Below are positions 1-7,909 of a stretch of 64,000 bases of DNA, piece by piece; position 1 is the stretch's first letter, and each line of letters begins with the position of its first letter. Both the position numbers and the translations under genes were made by a program. The notes beneath the pieces are model-generated. The model worked only from the letters and a program-made list of their open reading frames with translations. It ran no database searches and had not been told where the DNA came from. Source of the DNA: Sphingomonas sp. PsM26 (GTDB lineage Bacteria; Pseudomonadota; Alphaproteobacteria; Sphingomonadales; Sphingomonadaceae); the NCBI GenBank assembly GCA_030433805.1, contig JARUXA010000019.1, forward strand, positions 1 to 64,000, given 5' to 3'.

Positions 1-135
1 CGCGGCGCCCGCGCGGGGCGGGGGCGGGGGTCCGGGCGCCCGCCCCCCCCACCCCCCCCCCCCCCCCCCCCCCCCCGCCGCGCGCCCCCCCTCCACCCCC
101 CCCCGCCGCGCGGGGCGGGGCCCCCCCCCCCCCGT
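1..135. other. Low-complexity C/G homopolymer stretch
   Basis: This stretch consists almost only of long C runs broken by short G/C motifs, with no coding pattern. The ordinary mixed composition of the genome begins abruptly around position 135. It looks like a low-quality contig end rather than biology. I see no gene or regulatory signal in it. Confidence 0.7.
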
Positions 136-157
136 TCCGGAACCAGCTGAGGCGGAC

Positions 158-439
158 TTACGCCTTCATGTGGCCCGCGAGATGCTTGTTCATTTCGAAC
201 ATCGTCACGCGGTCCTTGCCGAACACCTTCTTGAGCGCTTCGTCGGCGACGATCTCACGCTTGTTCTCGGGGTTCTGCAGGTCGTTCTTCTTGATATATT
301 CCCAGACCTTGCTGATCACTTCGCTGCGCGGAAGCTTGTCGTTGCCGACGATCGCGCCGAGCTCGGGCGAAGGCTGGATAGGCGCGAAGATGCCGCCGGT
401 CTTGGGGGCGTCGCTCTTTGCGGTTGGAGTCTTGGCCAT
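158..439 (-). CDS. SWIB/MDM2 domain protein
   Basis: A 93-residue protein made of one SWIB/MDM2-like domain. The N-terminal ~25 residues are a Lys/Ala/Thr-rich linker. The domain follows, with the typical pattern of 'PSPELGAIVG', 'LPRSEVISKVWEYIKKNDLQ' and a C-terminal 'MFEMNKHLAGHM' helix. Stand-alone SWIB proteins occur in sphingomonads and chlamydiae; a role in DNA or chromatin packing is presumed but not shown. The ATG at 439 was chosen over the longer frame because AGGAAGGA lies about nine bases upstream. It follows the DUF2945 gene on the same strand, so the two are probably co-transcribed. Confidence 0.85.
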   Translation of the reverse strand: MAKTPTAKSDAPKTGGIFAPIQPSPELGAIVGNDKLPRSEVISKVWEYIKKNDLQNPENKREIVADEALKKVFGKDRVTMFEMNKHLAGHMKA

Positions 440-482
440 TTTGTTGGTCCTTCCTGGTGTGTCGTTACAACCGACATCGGTT

Positions 483-686
483 TCACGCCTTGTCGAGCGC
501 TGCGCTCTTGTGCGCCGCCTTGCCGCCGTTGTCACTCTTTACGATGAATTGCGGTTCCTCGGGTGAGGCGTCGACCTTGTGACCCTTGATCTGGGTCGGG
601 CTGGTCTGCTTCTTCTCGACCACGCCGTGCGCGGTGCCGCCCGGGGAATTCCAGGTGACCTCGTCACCCTTTTTCAATTCTGCCAT
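483..686 (-). CDS. DUF2945 / HVA-type TUDOR-like small protein
   Basis: A 67-residue protein that fits the DUF2945 (hypervirulence-associated TUDOR) family over its whole length. It starts 'MAELKKGDEVTWNSPGG', the SH3-like beta fold signature, followed by a 'GVVEKK' strand and a conserved 'HKVDASPEEPQFIVKSDNGG' segment, and ends in an Ala/Lys tail. Family members are small cytoplasmic proteins of unknown biochemical role, often found among stress genes. The gene lies 43 bases upstream of the SWIB gene on the minus strand, probably as a two-gene unit. Confidence 0.85.
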   Translation of the reverse strand: MAELKKGDEVTWNSPGGTAHGVVEKKQTSPTQIKGHKVDASPEEPQFIVKSDNGGKAAHKSAALDKA

Positions 687-751
687 CGCGTATCTCCGTT
701 ACGATGATGCAACAGCGCGCGAGCCGCCGGATCGTTGCACCGCCCGACGCA

Positions 752-786
752 AACGGCCCGCCCCTCTTCGCGAGGGACGGGCCGTT
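752..786 (-). terminator. Hairpin terminator of the TonB-dependent receptor gene
   Basis: A 15-base stem (left arm 752-766, right arm 772-786) with one mismatch and a TTCG-type loop. It sits 18 bases past the receptor stop codon on the minus strand and before the DUF2945 gene. There is no long T run, but the stem is very GC-rich. Confidence 0.7.
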
Positions 787-804
787 CGTCGTATCGTGGC
801 CGGA

Positions 805-3387
805 TCAGAACCCCTTGCGGAGCGTGATGCCGTAGGTGCGCGGTTCGTTGATGTACGCGCTGTAGCTGCCCGACTGGATCACGGTGTTGAACGCCGACAG
901 GAAGTAATTGTCGTTGCCGAGGTTGCGCACCCAACCCTGGATCTGGAACGCGTCGGGCAGGTCGAGCCCGATGCTCGCGTTGACGGTCTTGACCTCGCTG
1001 CTGGCGACCGAGGCGGGGACCGTGTCGGTCAGCGCGGTCTTGCTGCTGTAGACGAATTCGCCACGGACGAAGCCGCTGATCCGATCGGTAATTTGCTGCG
1101 TATAGGTGGCGTTGACGTTGCCCGAGAATTCGGGGACGCCGCCCGGTCGCGCGCCGGTCAGGTCGCGGAACTGCGGCGCGAGGGTGCCCGCGGGCGACCC
1201 CGCCGGAACCTGGCAGCGCGGATCGAACGCGAAGCACGGTGCACGGGTGAAGCTGTCGTATTTGGCATCGAGATAGGTGCCCGATGCGTTGAGCAGCAAG
1301 GCGCGGAACGGCTTGTACGACGCCTCGACCTCTACGCCGCGGACCGACTGGCTGCCGGCGTTGACCAGCGCGAAGCCGGTGCCGGTGAAGCCGTTCGACT
1401 GGAAGCCTTTGATCTTCTCGTCGAACAGCGCGACGTTGAAATAGCCACCGTTGAACCGCGCCTTGCCGCCGATTTCCCAAACCTCGACGTTTTCCGGCGC
1501 GGCGGTGCGGCCGACGCCGTTGTTGGCGGGGCGGCTGTCCGACGACAGATTGTACGCGCCCGCCTTCCAGCCGGTCGAATAGCTTCCGTAGACGTTGACG
1601 TTCCGCGAGAAATCAAACTTTGCGCGCGCCAGATAGGTGAACTTGTCGCCCTTCAGGATGCCGTCTTCGCTCGCGTTGGGGAAGTTGACCGGACCGTGGT
1701 TGGCGGTGTCGGGATAGAAGAACTGGAGCGCGTTGAGCCCGGCGAACAAATTGGTCGGAATCCGCGCTCCGGCAGGGGCGAGCGGGTTGAGCAACTGCAA
1801 CGGCAGAAGACCAAGCTCGGGAACATTGCGGAGGTTGAGCTGCGAGAAGCGATCGGTCAGCACGACGTTCGAGAAGGCGGACTTCTTGTCGTTGAGATAC
1901 GCCCCCCCGACGGTCAGCGTGAGGCGCTCGAACAGCTTGTAATCCGCCTGCCCGAAGATCGAGTAGGAGATGTCGTTGAGCCGGTAATTGTCGAGAATCC
2001 CGGTCCCTTGCGCGAAATAGGTCTGGCCCGGGATCACGCTGGTGTTGCCCGCGCCGCGCTGGAGCGCTTCGAGTTGCGTAATGGGCGACGTGCCGGTGAG
2101 TGCCCCGCCCGTTGCAGCGAGCGCGGCAGCGTTGGCGAAGCGACGACCGTCCGCACCGTACAGGATGTTGCGTCCGGTCTTGATCCGCTCGTCCGAATAG
2201 AAGCCACCGAGCAGCCAGTTGAACGGCCCCGCATAATCCGACGCAAGCCGGATTTCCTGCGTGAAGGTCTTGATCGTGTCGTCGGTGGTCTGGTTGGAGA
2301 TATCGCCGCCGGTGAAATCCACGTCGAGATCGGTGCGGTTGGTCTGGCGGCGATAGGCGGTGATCGAGGTCAGCTTGGCAAAGCTGAGGTTCCAGTCGAT
2401 CTGGCCGGATATGCCCTTGCCGTTGAGGCGGTTGTTCGGCGCGGTGTTATAGACGACTTCGCGGTTGAACGGGGTCGCGGCGTTGCCGACGAGCCCGCCG
2501 ACGCCGCCGATCGACCGTGGCAGGCCGATCAGCTGGGTCAGCGGGCCGTTGGTGATCGTCACCGCGCCACAGCAGACTTCGTTGATGTTGTTGAGGTCGC
2601 CGATGATCCGGACCGAGAAGTTGGACGATGGCTCGAACAGCACGTCGGCGCGCAGCGACTGGCGGTCGCGCCCGTTGACCTTCCCGCCGGTCAGGCGGTT
2701 GGTGTAGAAACCCTCGCGCTGGTTGACGCTGCCGAACAGGCGGAAGGCGATCGTCTCGCTGATCGGCCCGGTGATCGACGCGCGTGCCTCGATATTGCCG
2801 AGGTTGCCCGCGGTCGCCTCGGCCGTGCCGCCCCAGGTGAATTGCGGGCGCTTGGTGACGATCGAGATCGCACCCGCTGCGACGTTCTTGCCGAACAGCG
2901 TCGATTGCGGCCCGCGCAGGACTTCGATGCGCTCGAGTTCGGGAAGATCCGAGATCGAGGAGGCCGAGCGCGAGCGATAGACGCCGTCGATGAAGACGCC
3001 GACCGAGCTTTCGATCCCGATATTGCCGTTGCCGTTGCCGAAGCCGCGGATCGTGAAGTTGGTCTGCCCCGCGCTCTGGAACTGGGTGACCTTGAGCGAG
3101 GGGACGCTCGCCTGCAGATCGATCAGGTCGTGGATCTTGGCCTTCTTGATCGTGTCGTCGCTGGTGACGGCGACCGAGACGGGGACGTCCTGCAACGTCT
3201 GCTCGCGCTTGGTGGCGGTGACGATGATGTCATCGGTGTCGGTCGCACTGCGATCGACCTGCGGGGCGGCGGAGGTCGCCGCGGGGGCACCTTGCGCCTG
3301 GGTGGTAGGGGGCACATCCTGCGCAAAGGCGGGAACCGCGCACAGCAATGCGATTGCCGACGCACCAAGCAGGTCCGACTTCCTCAT
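805..3387 (-). CDS. TonB-dependent outer-membrane receptor
   Basis: An 860-residue receptor. Residues 1-22 form a signal peptide ending 'AVPAFAQ'. A Pro/Ala/Thr-rich linker leads to a TonB box around residues 53-58 (DIIVTA). The plug domain follows, with 'PVSVAV', 'TIRGFGNGN', 'VGVFIDGVY' and the strongly conserved 'LERIEVLRGPQSTLFGKN'. The rest is a 22-strand beta-barrel ending in Phe, as outer-membrane proteins usually do. It belongs to the large iron-complex/oligosaccharide receptor group that is expanded in sphingomonads; the substrate cannot be told from sequence. A GAGAGGA ribosome site precedes the start. The gene stands alone with its own terminator. Confidence 0.92.
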   Translation of the reverse strand: MRKSDLLGASAIALLCAVPAFAQDVPPTTQAQGAPAATSAAPQVDRSATDTDDIIVTATKREQTLQDVPVSVAVTSDDTIKKAKIHDLIDLQASVPSLKVTQFQSAGQTNFTIRGFGNGNGNIGIESSVGVFIDGVYRSRSASSISDLPELERIEVLRGPQSTLFGKNVAAGAISIVTKRPQFTWGGTAEATAGNLGNIEARASITGPISETIAFRLFGSVNQREGFYTNRLTGGKVNGRDRQSLRADVLFEPSSNFSVRIIGDLNNINEVCCGAVTITNGPLTQLIGLPRSIGGVGGLVGNAATPFNREVVYNTAPNNRLNGKGISGQIDWNLSFAKLTSITAYRRQTNRTDLDVDFTGGDISNQTTDDTIKTFTQEIRLASDYAGPFNWLLGGFYSDERIKTGRNILYGADGRRFANAAALAATGGALTGTSPITQLEALQRGAGNTSVIPGQTYFAQGTGILDNYRLNDISYSIFGQADYKLFERLTLTVGGAYLNDKKSAFSNVVLTDRFSQLNLRNVPELGLLPLQLLNPLAPAGARIPTNLFAGLNALQFFYPDTANHGPVNFPNASEDGILKGDKFTYLARAKFDFSRNVNVYGSYSTGWKAGAYNLSSDSRPANNGVGRTAAPENVEVWEIGGKARFNGGYFNVALFDEKIKGFQSNGFTGTGFALVNAGSQSVRGVEVEASYKPFRALLLNASGTYLDAKYDSFTRAPCFAFDPRCQVPAGSPAGTLAPQFRDLTGARPGGVPEFSGNVNATYTQQITDRISGFVRGEFVYSSKTALTDTVPASVASSEVKTVNASIGLDLPDAFQIQGWVRNLGNDNYFLSAFNTVIQSGSYSAYINEPRTYGITLRKGF

Positions 3388-3456
3388 CTGTCATCCTCTC
3401 GCTGCCGCAGTTGCCAGTCTTGACGCCGGTTCCGCGTTTTCGAATTTAGGGTTTGT

Positions 3457-3486
3457 GAATTAGCGTGCGGTTGAATCCTGCGTCAA
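3457..3486 (-). promoter_or_regulatory. Candidate sigma-70 promoter of the TonB-dependent receptor
   Basis: On the minus strand TTGACG (3486-3481) and TAATTC (3462-3457) are separated by 18 bases, about 70 bases before the receptor start. The -35 is good; the -10 is only moderate. The surrounding 3388-3637 region is AT-richer than its neighbours and holds no gene. Confidence 0.4.
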
Positions 3487-3637
3487 TCGCATAATGATAC
3501 GTAGTTACGGAAGCTGTGCCGCAGCGTTACCGAAAGGATACAGTTGCAAAGCAGGACCAATTCGGCTCCTTGAACAGCACGAGGCATGACGCGACGATTG
3601 CCGTAGCGTCAAAGCCGTTCCGGTAACCGAAAGAGCG

Positions 3638-4261
3638 ATGATGGATGACGACGGGGCACTGTTGAGTGAAGGCGATCTGGTCGCGGCACCCGCAAAGCTT
3701 TTCGTGCCGGACGACGTCGCCGAGGCGGTTCGCACGCTGATCCGCTGGACCGGCGACGACCCGACACGCGAAGGACTGATCGAGACGCCGCAGCGAGTCG
3801 CGCGCGCCTGGAAGGAATATTGCAGCGGATATCAGGACGATCCCGCGATCCATTTGAAGCGCGTGTTCGAGGAAGTCGGCGGCTATGACGAGATCGTGCT
3901 GCTCAAGGACATCCCGTTCCAGTCGCATTGCGAACATCACATGGCGCCGATCATCGGCAAGGCGCACATCGCCTATCTGCCGTCCGACTGGGTCGTCGGC
4001 ATCTCCAAGCTCGCGCGTGTGCTGCATGCCTATTCGCGGCGCTTGCAGGTGCAGGAACGGCTGACCGCTGAAGTCGCCAATTGCATCTGGGATAATCTGA
4101 AGCCTTTGGGTGTCGCGGTGGTGATCGAGGCGAGCCACGCGTGCATGACCGCGCGGGGCGTGCGGACGCCGGGCGTATCGATGGTAACCAGCCGGATGAT
4201 GGGCGTATTCCGCGACGACGAACGCAGCCGGAAGGAAATCCTCGCGCTGATGGGGTGCTGA
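3638..4261 (+). CDS. folE: GTP cyclohydrolase I
   Basis: A 207-residue GTP cyclohydrolase I, the first step of tetrahydrofolate and pterin synthesis (GTP to 7,8-dihydroneopterin triphosphate). The zinc ligands are visible as C98 and H101 in 'SHCEHHMAP' and C169 in 'SHACMTARGVR'. The catalytic His is in the same CEHH block, and the 'GISKLARVLHAYSRRLQVQERLT' region is intact apart from normal variation. Length matches the bacterial type IA enzyme. The stop codon overlaps the start of the next gene (TGATG), so folE heads a three-gene pterin operon. Confidence 0.97.
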   Translation: MMDDDGALLSEGDLVAAPAKLFVPDDVAEAVRTLIRWTGDDPTREGLIETPQRVARAWKEYCSGYQDDPAIHLKRVFEEVGGYDEIVLLKDIPFQSHCEHHMAPIIGKAHIAYLPSDWVVGISKLARVLHAYSRRLQVQERLTAEVANCIWDNLKPLGVAVVIEASHACMTARGVRTPGVSMVTSRMMGVFRDDERSRKEILALMGC

Positions 4262-5013
4262 TGCAGGCGGAGCGGACGGTTCTGGTCACGGGTGCGGCGC
4301 GCCGGCTGGGGGCGACGATCGCGCGACATCTGGCGGGGCAGGGCTGGCGGGTCGCGATCCATCACCACCATTCCGCGGAGGAAGCGGACGCGCTGTCGCA
4401 GACGCTGCCGGGGTCGATCGTGCTGACCGGTGATCTCGCCGACCCCGCGACGCCGGATGCGCTGCTGGACGCAGCACGCGCGGGGTTCGGTGCGCCGTTG
4501 ATGGCGGTGGTCAACAGCGCATCGTTGTTCGATTATGACACGCCGCCAATGGTTTCGGCGGAATCTTTGCAGCGTCATGCCCGGGTCAATCTCGATGCTC
4601 CGGTGCTCCTTGCCTGCGCGCTCGCGGCGCAGGACGATCTGGCTGAGGGCGCGGTGGTCGATGTGCTCGACCAGAAGGTCGCCAATCTGAACCCCGATTT
4701 CTTCGCCTATAGCTGCGCCAAGGTTGCGCTGACTGGCGCGACCACGATGCTTGCGCAGGCGCTGGGTCCACGGATCCGGGTCAACGCGGTATCGCCGGGT
4801 CTCACGCTGCCCAGCGCAGACCAGACCGAAGCCGAATTTGCGGCAGTCGCGTCGCGCAACGTGTTGCGCCGCCCGGTCGATCCTGAGGACGTCGCGCGCG
4901 CCGTCGCCTTCCTGCTCGACGCGCAGGGGATCACGGGGCAAAATCTTTTCGTCGATTGCGGCCAGCATTTCCTGCCGCTTGCGCGCGACGTCATGTTCGA
5001 AGGTCGGGTATGA
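4261..5013 (+). CDS. SDR-family pteridine/dihydromonapterin reductase (FolM/PTR1-like)
   Basis: A 250-residue short-chain dehydrogenase. The nucleotide motif at residues 10-17 is TGAARRLG, the TGxxxRxG form of pteridine reductases rather than the usual TGxxxGxG. The active site reads D137, Y150, K154, the same Asp-Tyr-Lys arrangement and 13-residue spacing known from PTR1, replacing the normal SDR serine. This makes reduction of dihydromonapterin or dihydrobiopterin-type pterins (FolM role) the best guess, and its position between folE and folB agrees. The ATG is fixed by the TGATG overlap with folE. A general SDR role is less likely. Confidence 0.8.
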   Translation: MQAERTVLVTGAARRLGATIARHLAGQGWRVAIHHHHSAEEADALSQTLPGSIVLTGDLADPATPDALLDAARAGFGAPLMAVVNSASLFDYDTPPMVSAESLQRHARVNLDAPVLLACALAAQDDLAEGAVVDVLDQKVANLNPDFFAYSCAKVALTGATTMLAQALGPRIRVNAVSPGLTLPSADQTEAEFAAVASRNVLRRPVDPEDVARAVAFLLDAQGITGQNLFVDCGQHFLPLARDVMFEGRV

Positions 5014-5372
5014 TCTCGCCGGTACGGTTCACGACGGTCCTCGAGGGGCTGGAGCTGACGATGGGGTTGGGCATCCACCCCGACGAACGCGCCGCGCCGC
5101 AACGCGTGATCGTGTCGGTGCGGATGCAGGTCGCCTATCCCGCGCCCCCCGCCGACGACCGGATCGACCAGGTGCTGGACTATGATTTTGTCCGCAGCGG
5201 GATCCGCGCGCTGGTCGCGGATCGGCATTTCGATTTGCAGGAAACATTGTGCGAGGCGATCGCGGCGCTCTGCTTCACCGATCCTCGTGTCGAGCGGGTG
5301 ACGGTGCGGACAAGCAAGCCGGACGTCTACCCCGACGCGGCGGTCGGCTGCGAGATCGAACGCGAACGGTAG
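5010..5372 (+). CDS. folB: Dihydroneopterin aldolase
   Basis: A 120-residue FolB-fold protein, which converts 7,8-dihydroneopterin to 6-hydroxymethyl-dihydropterin and glycolaldehyde. It shows the 'GLELTMGLGIHPDE' N-terminal strand-turn, 'LDYDFVRSGIRALV', the 'LQETLCEAIA' helix with the pterin-anchoring Glu, and 'VRTSKPDVYP' with the conserved Lys. The start overlaps the preceding stop (ATGA at 5010-5013). Together with folE and the reductase it forms a compact pterin operon; folK and folP are not in the window. Confidence 0.9.
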   Translation: MISPVRFTTVLEGLELTMGLGIHPDERAAPQRVIVSVRMQVAYPAPPADDRIDQVLDYDFVRSGIRALVADRHFDLQETLCEAIAALCFTDPRVERVTVRTSKPDVYPDAAVGCEIERER

Positions 5373-5420
5373 CAGGAGCAGCCACCACCGCTCCCGCTTT
5401 TGCTTCAGCTTCTGCTTCTG

Positions 5421-5525
5421 CTTCCCCGGCGAAGGCCGGGGCCCAGGAGCGATATCGGCGGTAACGAAGCGCCATCGCCAGTTACCACCGCCATCGCTCC
5501 TGGGCCCCGGCCTTCGCCGGAGAAG
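5421..5525. repeat. REP-like palindrome, copy 1 (GGCGAAGGCCGGGGCCCAG arms)
   Basis: Two 33-base inverted arms (5421-5453 and 5493-5525, one mismatch) flank a 39-base spacer. The arm core is shared with copies at 41280, 48738 and 56827. It lies between the convergent ends of folB and leuA, where it could fold into a bidirectional terminator. The upstream CTTCTGCTT/CTTTTGCTT repeats are simple sequence. Confidence 0.85.
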
Positions 5526-5553
5526 AAGTGCGCCAGGAAGGTGCGCGAGAAAG

Positions 5554-7212
5554 CTAAGCCCGGTTTGCCGCGCTCAACACCGCGCGCACGCTTGCGGTGG
5601 CGACGTCGGCGTCGATCCCCACCCCGAACACCGTCCGCCCATCCGCCGTACGGCACTCGACATAGGCCGCCGCTTGCGCATTCGCCCCATGCCCGATCGC
5701 ATGCTCGTTATAATCCACCACGTCGAGCGTCGGTCCCGTCGAGCCCTCCAGCGCGGCGATCACGCCTGAGATCAACCCGTTGCCGCGCCCCGAGATCGAC
5801 TGCTCGGTCCCGTCCACCGCGACATGCCCGACGAACAACCGGTCGCCGACGCTCCCGCTTTCCTGATAATCGACCAGCCGGAAGCGGTCCGCATCGCGCG
5901 CCAGATAGGTTGCCTCGAACTGCCCCCAGATATCGGCGGCGTTCAACTCGCGGCTCGTCTCGTCCGCAAGCCGCTGAACGTGGCGGCTGAAGTCCGCCTG
6001 CAACCGCTTGGGGAGCTTCAACCCCTTGTCCTGCTCGATCACCCAGGCGACGCCGCCCTTGCCGCTCTGCGAATTGACGCGGATCACCGCTTCGTAGCTG
6101 CGCCCCAGATCAGCCGGATCGATCGGCAGATACGGCACTTCCCACAGCGGATCGTTCTTCGCTTCCTGCGCGGCGAAGCCCTTCTTGATCGCGTCCTGAT
6201 GGCTGCCTGAAAAGGCGGTGAACACCAGGTCGCCCGCATAAGGCGTGCGCGGATGCACCGGCAGCTGCGTGCAATAATTCACCGTGCTCACTATCGCGTC
6301 GATGTCCGAGAAGTCGAGCTTCGGATCGACACCTTGCGTGTACATGTTGAGCGCAACCGTCACGAGGTCGCAATTGCCGGTGCGCTCGCCATTCCCCAGC
6401 AGGCACCCCTCGACCCGGTCCGCGCCTGCCATCAGGCCGAGCTCGGCGGCAGCGACGCCGGTTCCGCGGTCGTTATGCGGGTGCAGGCTCAACGCGACGC
6501 AGTCCCGATTCCGGATATTGCGCCCGAACCATTCGATCTGGTCGGCATAGACGTTGGGCGTCGCGCATTCGACCGTCGCGGGCAGGTTGAGGATCAGTTT
6601 GTGGTCGGGCGTAGGCCGCAGCACGTCCATCACCGCCTCGCAAACTTCCAGCGAGAAATCGAGCTCCGCGGTCGAGAAGGTCTCGGGGCTATATTCAAAG
6701 AACCAGTCGGTGTCGGGCTGCGCCGCGGCCTGATCGCGCAGGATCATCGCGCCGTCGATCGCGATCTTCTTGACCTCCTCGCGCGTCATCCCGAACACGA
6801 TCTTGCGCCACGCCGGGCTCACCGCATTGTACAGATGGACGATCGCGCGCGGCGCCCCACGCAGCGATTCGAAACTCCGCTCGATCAGGTCGCGCCGCGA
6901 CTGCGTCAGCACCTGGATCAGCGTGTCGTCGGGGACTCGCCCCGACTGGACCAGCCCGGAAATGAAGTCGAACTCGGTCGCGCCCGCGGCGGGGAAGCCG
7001 ACTTCGATTTCCTTGATCCCGACCTTGACGATCAGGTCGAACAGCCGGGTCTTCTTCTCGGCGTCCATCGGGTCGATCAGCGCCTGGTTGCCGTCACGCA
7101 GATCGGTCGACAGCCAGCGCGGGGCGGTGTCGATGATCCGCGACGGCCATCGCCGGTCGGGCAGGGCGATTTGCGGGAAAGGTCGGTATTTGGTCGAAGG
7201 ATCGCGCAGCAT
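5554..7212 (-). CDS. leuA: 2-isopropylmalate synthase (long, type 2)
   Basis: A 552-residue LeuA, which condenses acetyl-CoA with 2-oxoisovalerate, the first committed step of leucine synthesis. The TIM-barrel catalytic domain has 'STDLRDGNQALIDPM' with metal ligand D40, 'VGFPAAGATEFDF', and the 'LSLHPHNDRGTGVAAAEL' metal-binding histidines. The C-terminal regulatory domain ends with 'GHGANAQAAAYVE' and a typical allosteric core, so leucine feedback is expected. The ATG at 7212 is chosen because homologues start 'MLRDPSTKYRPFPQI'. A leucine-rich leader ORF and a hairpin lie just upstream. Confidence 0.95.
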   Translation of the reverse strand: MLRDPSTKYRPFPQIALPDRRWPSRIIDTAPRWLSTDLRDGNQALIDPMDAEKKTRLFDLIVKVGIKEIEVGFPAAGATEFDFISGLVQSGRVPDDTLIQVLTQSRRDLIERSFESLRGAPRAIVHLYNAVSPAWRKIVFGMTREEVKKIAIDGAMILRDQAAAQPDTDWFFEYSPETFSTAELDFSLEVCEAVMDVLRPTPDHKLILNLPATVECATPNVYADQIEWFGRNIRNRDCVALSLHPHNDRGTGVAAAELGLMAGADRVEGCLLGNGERTGNCDLVTVALNMYTQGVDPKLDFSDIDAIVSTVNYCTQLPVHPRTPYAGDLVFTAFSGSHQDAIKKGFAAQEAKNDPLWEVPYLPIDPADLGRSYEAVIRVNSQSGKGGVAWVIEQDKGLKLPKRLQADFSRHVQRLADETSRELNAADIWGQFEATYLARDADRFRLVDYQESGSVGDRLFVGHVAVDGTEQSISGRGNGLISGVIAALEGSTGPTLDVVDYNEHAIGHGANAQAAAYVECRTADGRTVFGVGIDADVATASVRAVLSAANRA

Positions 7213-7257
7213 GATGAGTCTCGTCGAACTGGGGGGACGGGATTGGATCAGGCCCTC

Positions 7258-7298
7258 AGGCGCGTCGTGCGCAGCGCGCACGCGAGAAGTCCGCGCCT
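7258..7298 (-). promoter_or_regulatory. Candidate attenuator hairpin upstream of leuA
   Basis: On the minus strand, outer arms AGGCGCG (7298-7292) and CGCGCCT (7264-7258) enclose a perfect CGTGCGC/GCGCACG stem with a GCT loop. The outer left arm overlaps the stop codon of the leader ORF, so ribosome position there could control folding. No T run follows, so classic intrinsic termination is not proven. Confidence 0.45.
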
Positions 7299-7344
7299 AA
7301 GGGCGCGTAAGTCGAAGCAGGGGGAGGCCGTGCACGATCGCCAT
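7297..7344 (-). CDS. Candidate leucine leader peptide of leuA
   Basis: A 15-codon ORF reading MAIVHGLPLLRLTRP, with four leucines in six residues (codons CTC, CTG, CTT, CTT) just before the stop. The stop codon is embedded in the first strand of a strong hairpin, and leuA begins 84 bases further on. This is the layout of ribosome-mediated attenuation known for leuA in proteobacteria, including alphaproteobacteria. The Shine-Dalgarno sequence is weak (GAAAG). The ORF is too short for routine gene calling. Its function is inferred from position and composition only. Confidence 0.6.
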   Translation of the reverse strand: MAIVHGLPLLRLTRP

Positions 7345-7458
7345 ATCGCGCTTTCGATAGCGCGGGCATGCCCCGCCTGTCCAGCGCGAAGCGATCCTGA
7401 TGCACATCCCTAATCCACATCAATGTCGGCGTGCATGCGCTATGGTAGGCAGCATGCA

Positions 7459-7851
7459 ATGCGGCAGATCATCTACACCAGTGTCTCGGCGGCGTTGAGT
7501 GGTCGCGCAGCGGACGATTGCGATGCAATCCTGCGGGTGGCCGCGGCGCGTAACGGTCTCGATGGCATCACCGGCCTGTTGTACACCGAGGAAGCCGCGT
7601 TCCTTCAGGTGATCGAGGGGCCCGACGAAAGCGTCGAGGATTTGCTGATGAGCCTTCGCGACGATGCGCGGCATCGCGACCTCGAAATCCTGGTCGACCG
7701 CGACGTTCCCGAACGCGAGTTCGGCGATTGGACGATGGTCCACCGCGCGCGCCGGGAAACCGCGGATGATTTCGATCGGCGATTGCGGCGGATCCTGCTC
7801 GGGGTTTCGCCGCAGACCGCAGCGTATTTCCGCGCGCTCGAGAACGCCTGA
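7459..7851 (+). CDS. Stand-alone BLUF-domain blue-light sensor
   Basis: A 130-residue protein that is a BLUF (blue light using FAD) domain plus a short C-terminal helical cap. The key flavin-site residues are present: Y6 in 'IIYTSVSA', N32 in 'ARNGLDGITGLLY', Q50 in 'FLQVIEGP', and the W91/M93 pair in 'GDWTM'. With no fused output domain it should act through a partner protein, as do other short BLUF proteins. It is divergent from the leuA leader region and ends against YceI with a hairpin between. The start at 7459 gives the canonical 'MRQIIYTS' N-terminus. Confidence 0.9.
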   Translation: MRQIIYTSVSAALSGRAADDCDAILRVAAARNGLDGITGLLYTEEAAFLQVIEGPDESVEDLLMSLRDDARHRDLEILVDRDVPEREFGDWTMVHRARRETADDFDRRLRRILLGVSPQTAAYFRALENA

Positions 7852-7864
7852 CGCCGGGGGCTCG

Positions 7865-7901
7865 CCCTGCCGGGGGCGCGCAACGCGCGCACCCGGCAGG
7901 G
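7865..7901. terminator. Strong hairpin between convergent BLUF and yceI genes
   Basis: Perfect CCCTGCCGGG/CCCGGCAGGG arms (7865-7874, 7892-7901) with a further GC-rich inner stem. It lies 14 bases after the BLUF stop and before the YceI stop on the other strand, so it probably terminates both. No T run is present. Confidence 0.55.
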
Positions 7902-7909
7902 GTTAGCGC

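Noticed and set aside
586..3423. 945-codon plus-strand ORF opposite the TonB-dependent receptor
   Set aside because: It is a GC-driven antisense shadow; the minus strand encodes a complete receptor with signal peptide and motifs. The same applies to the long ORFs at 57804-59546 (+) and 60274-62385 (-).
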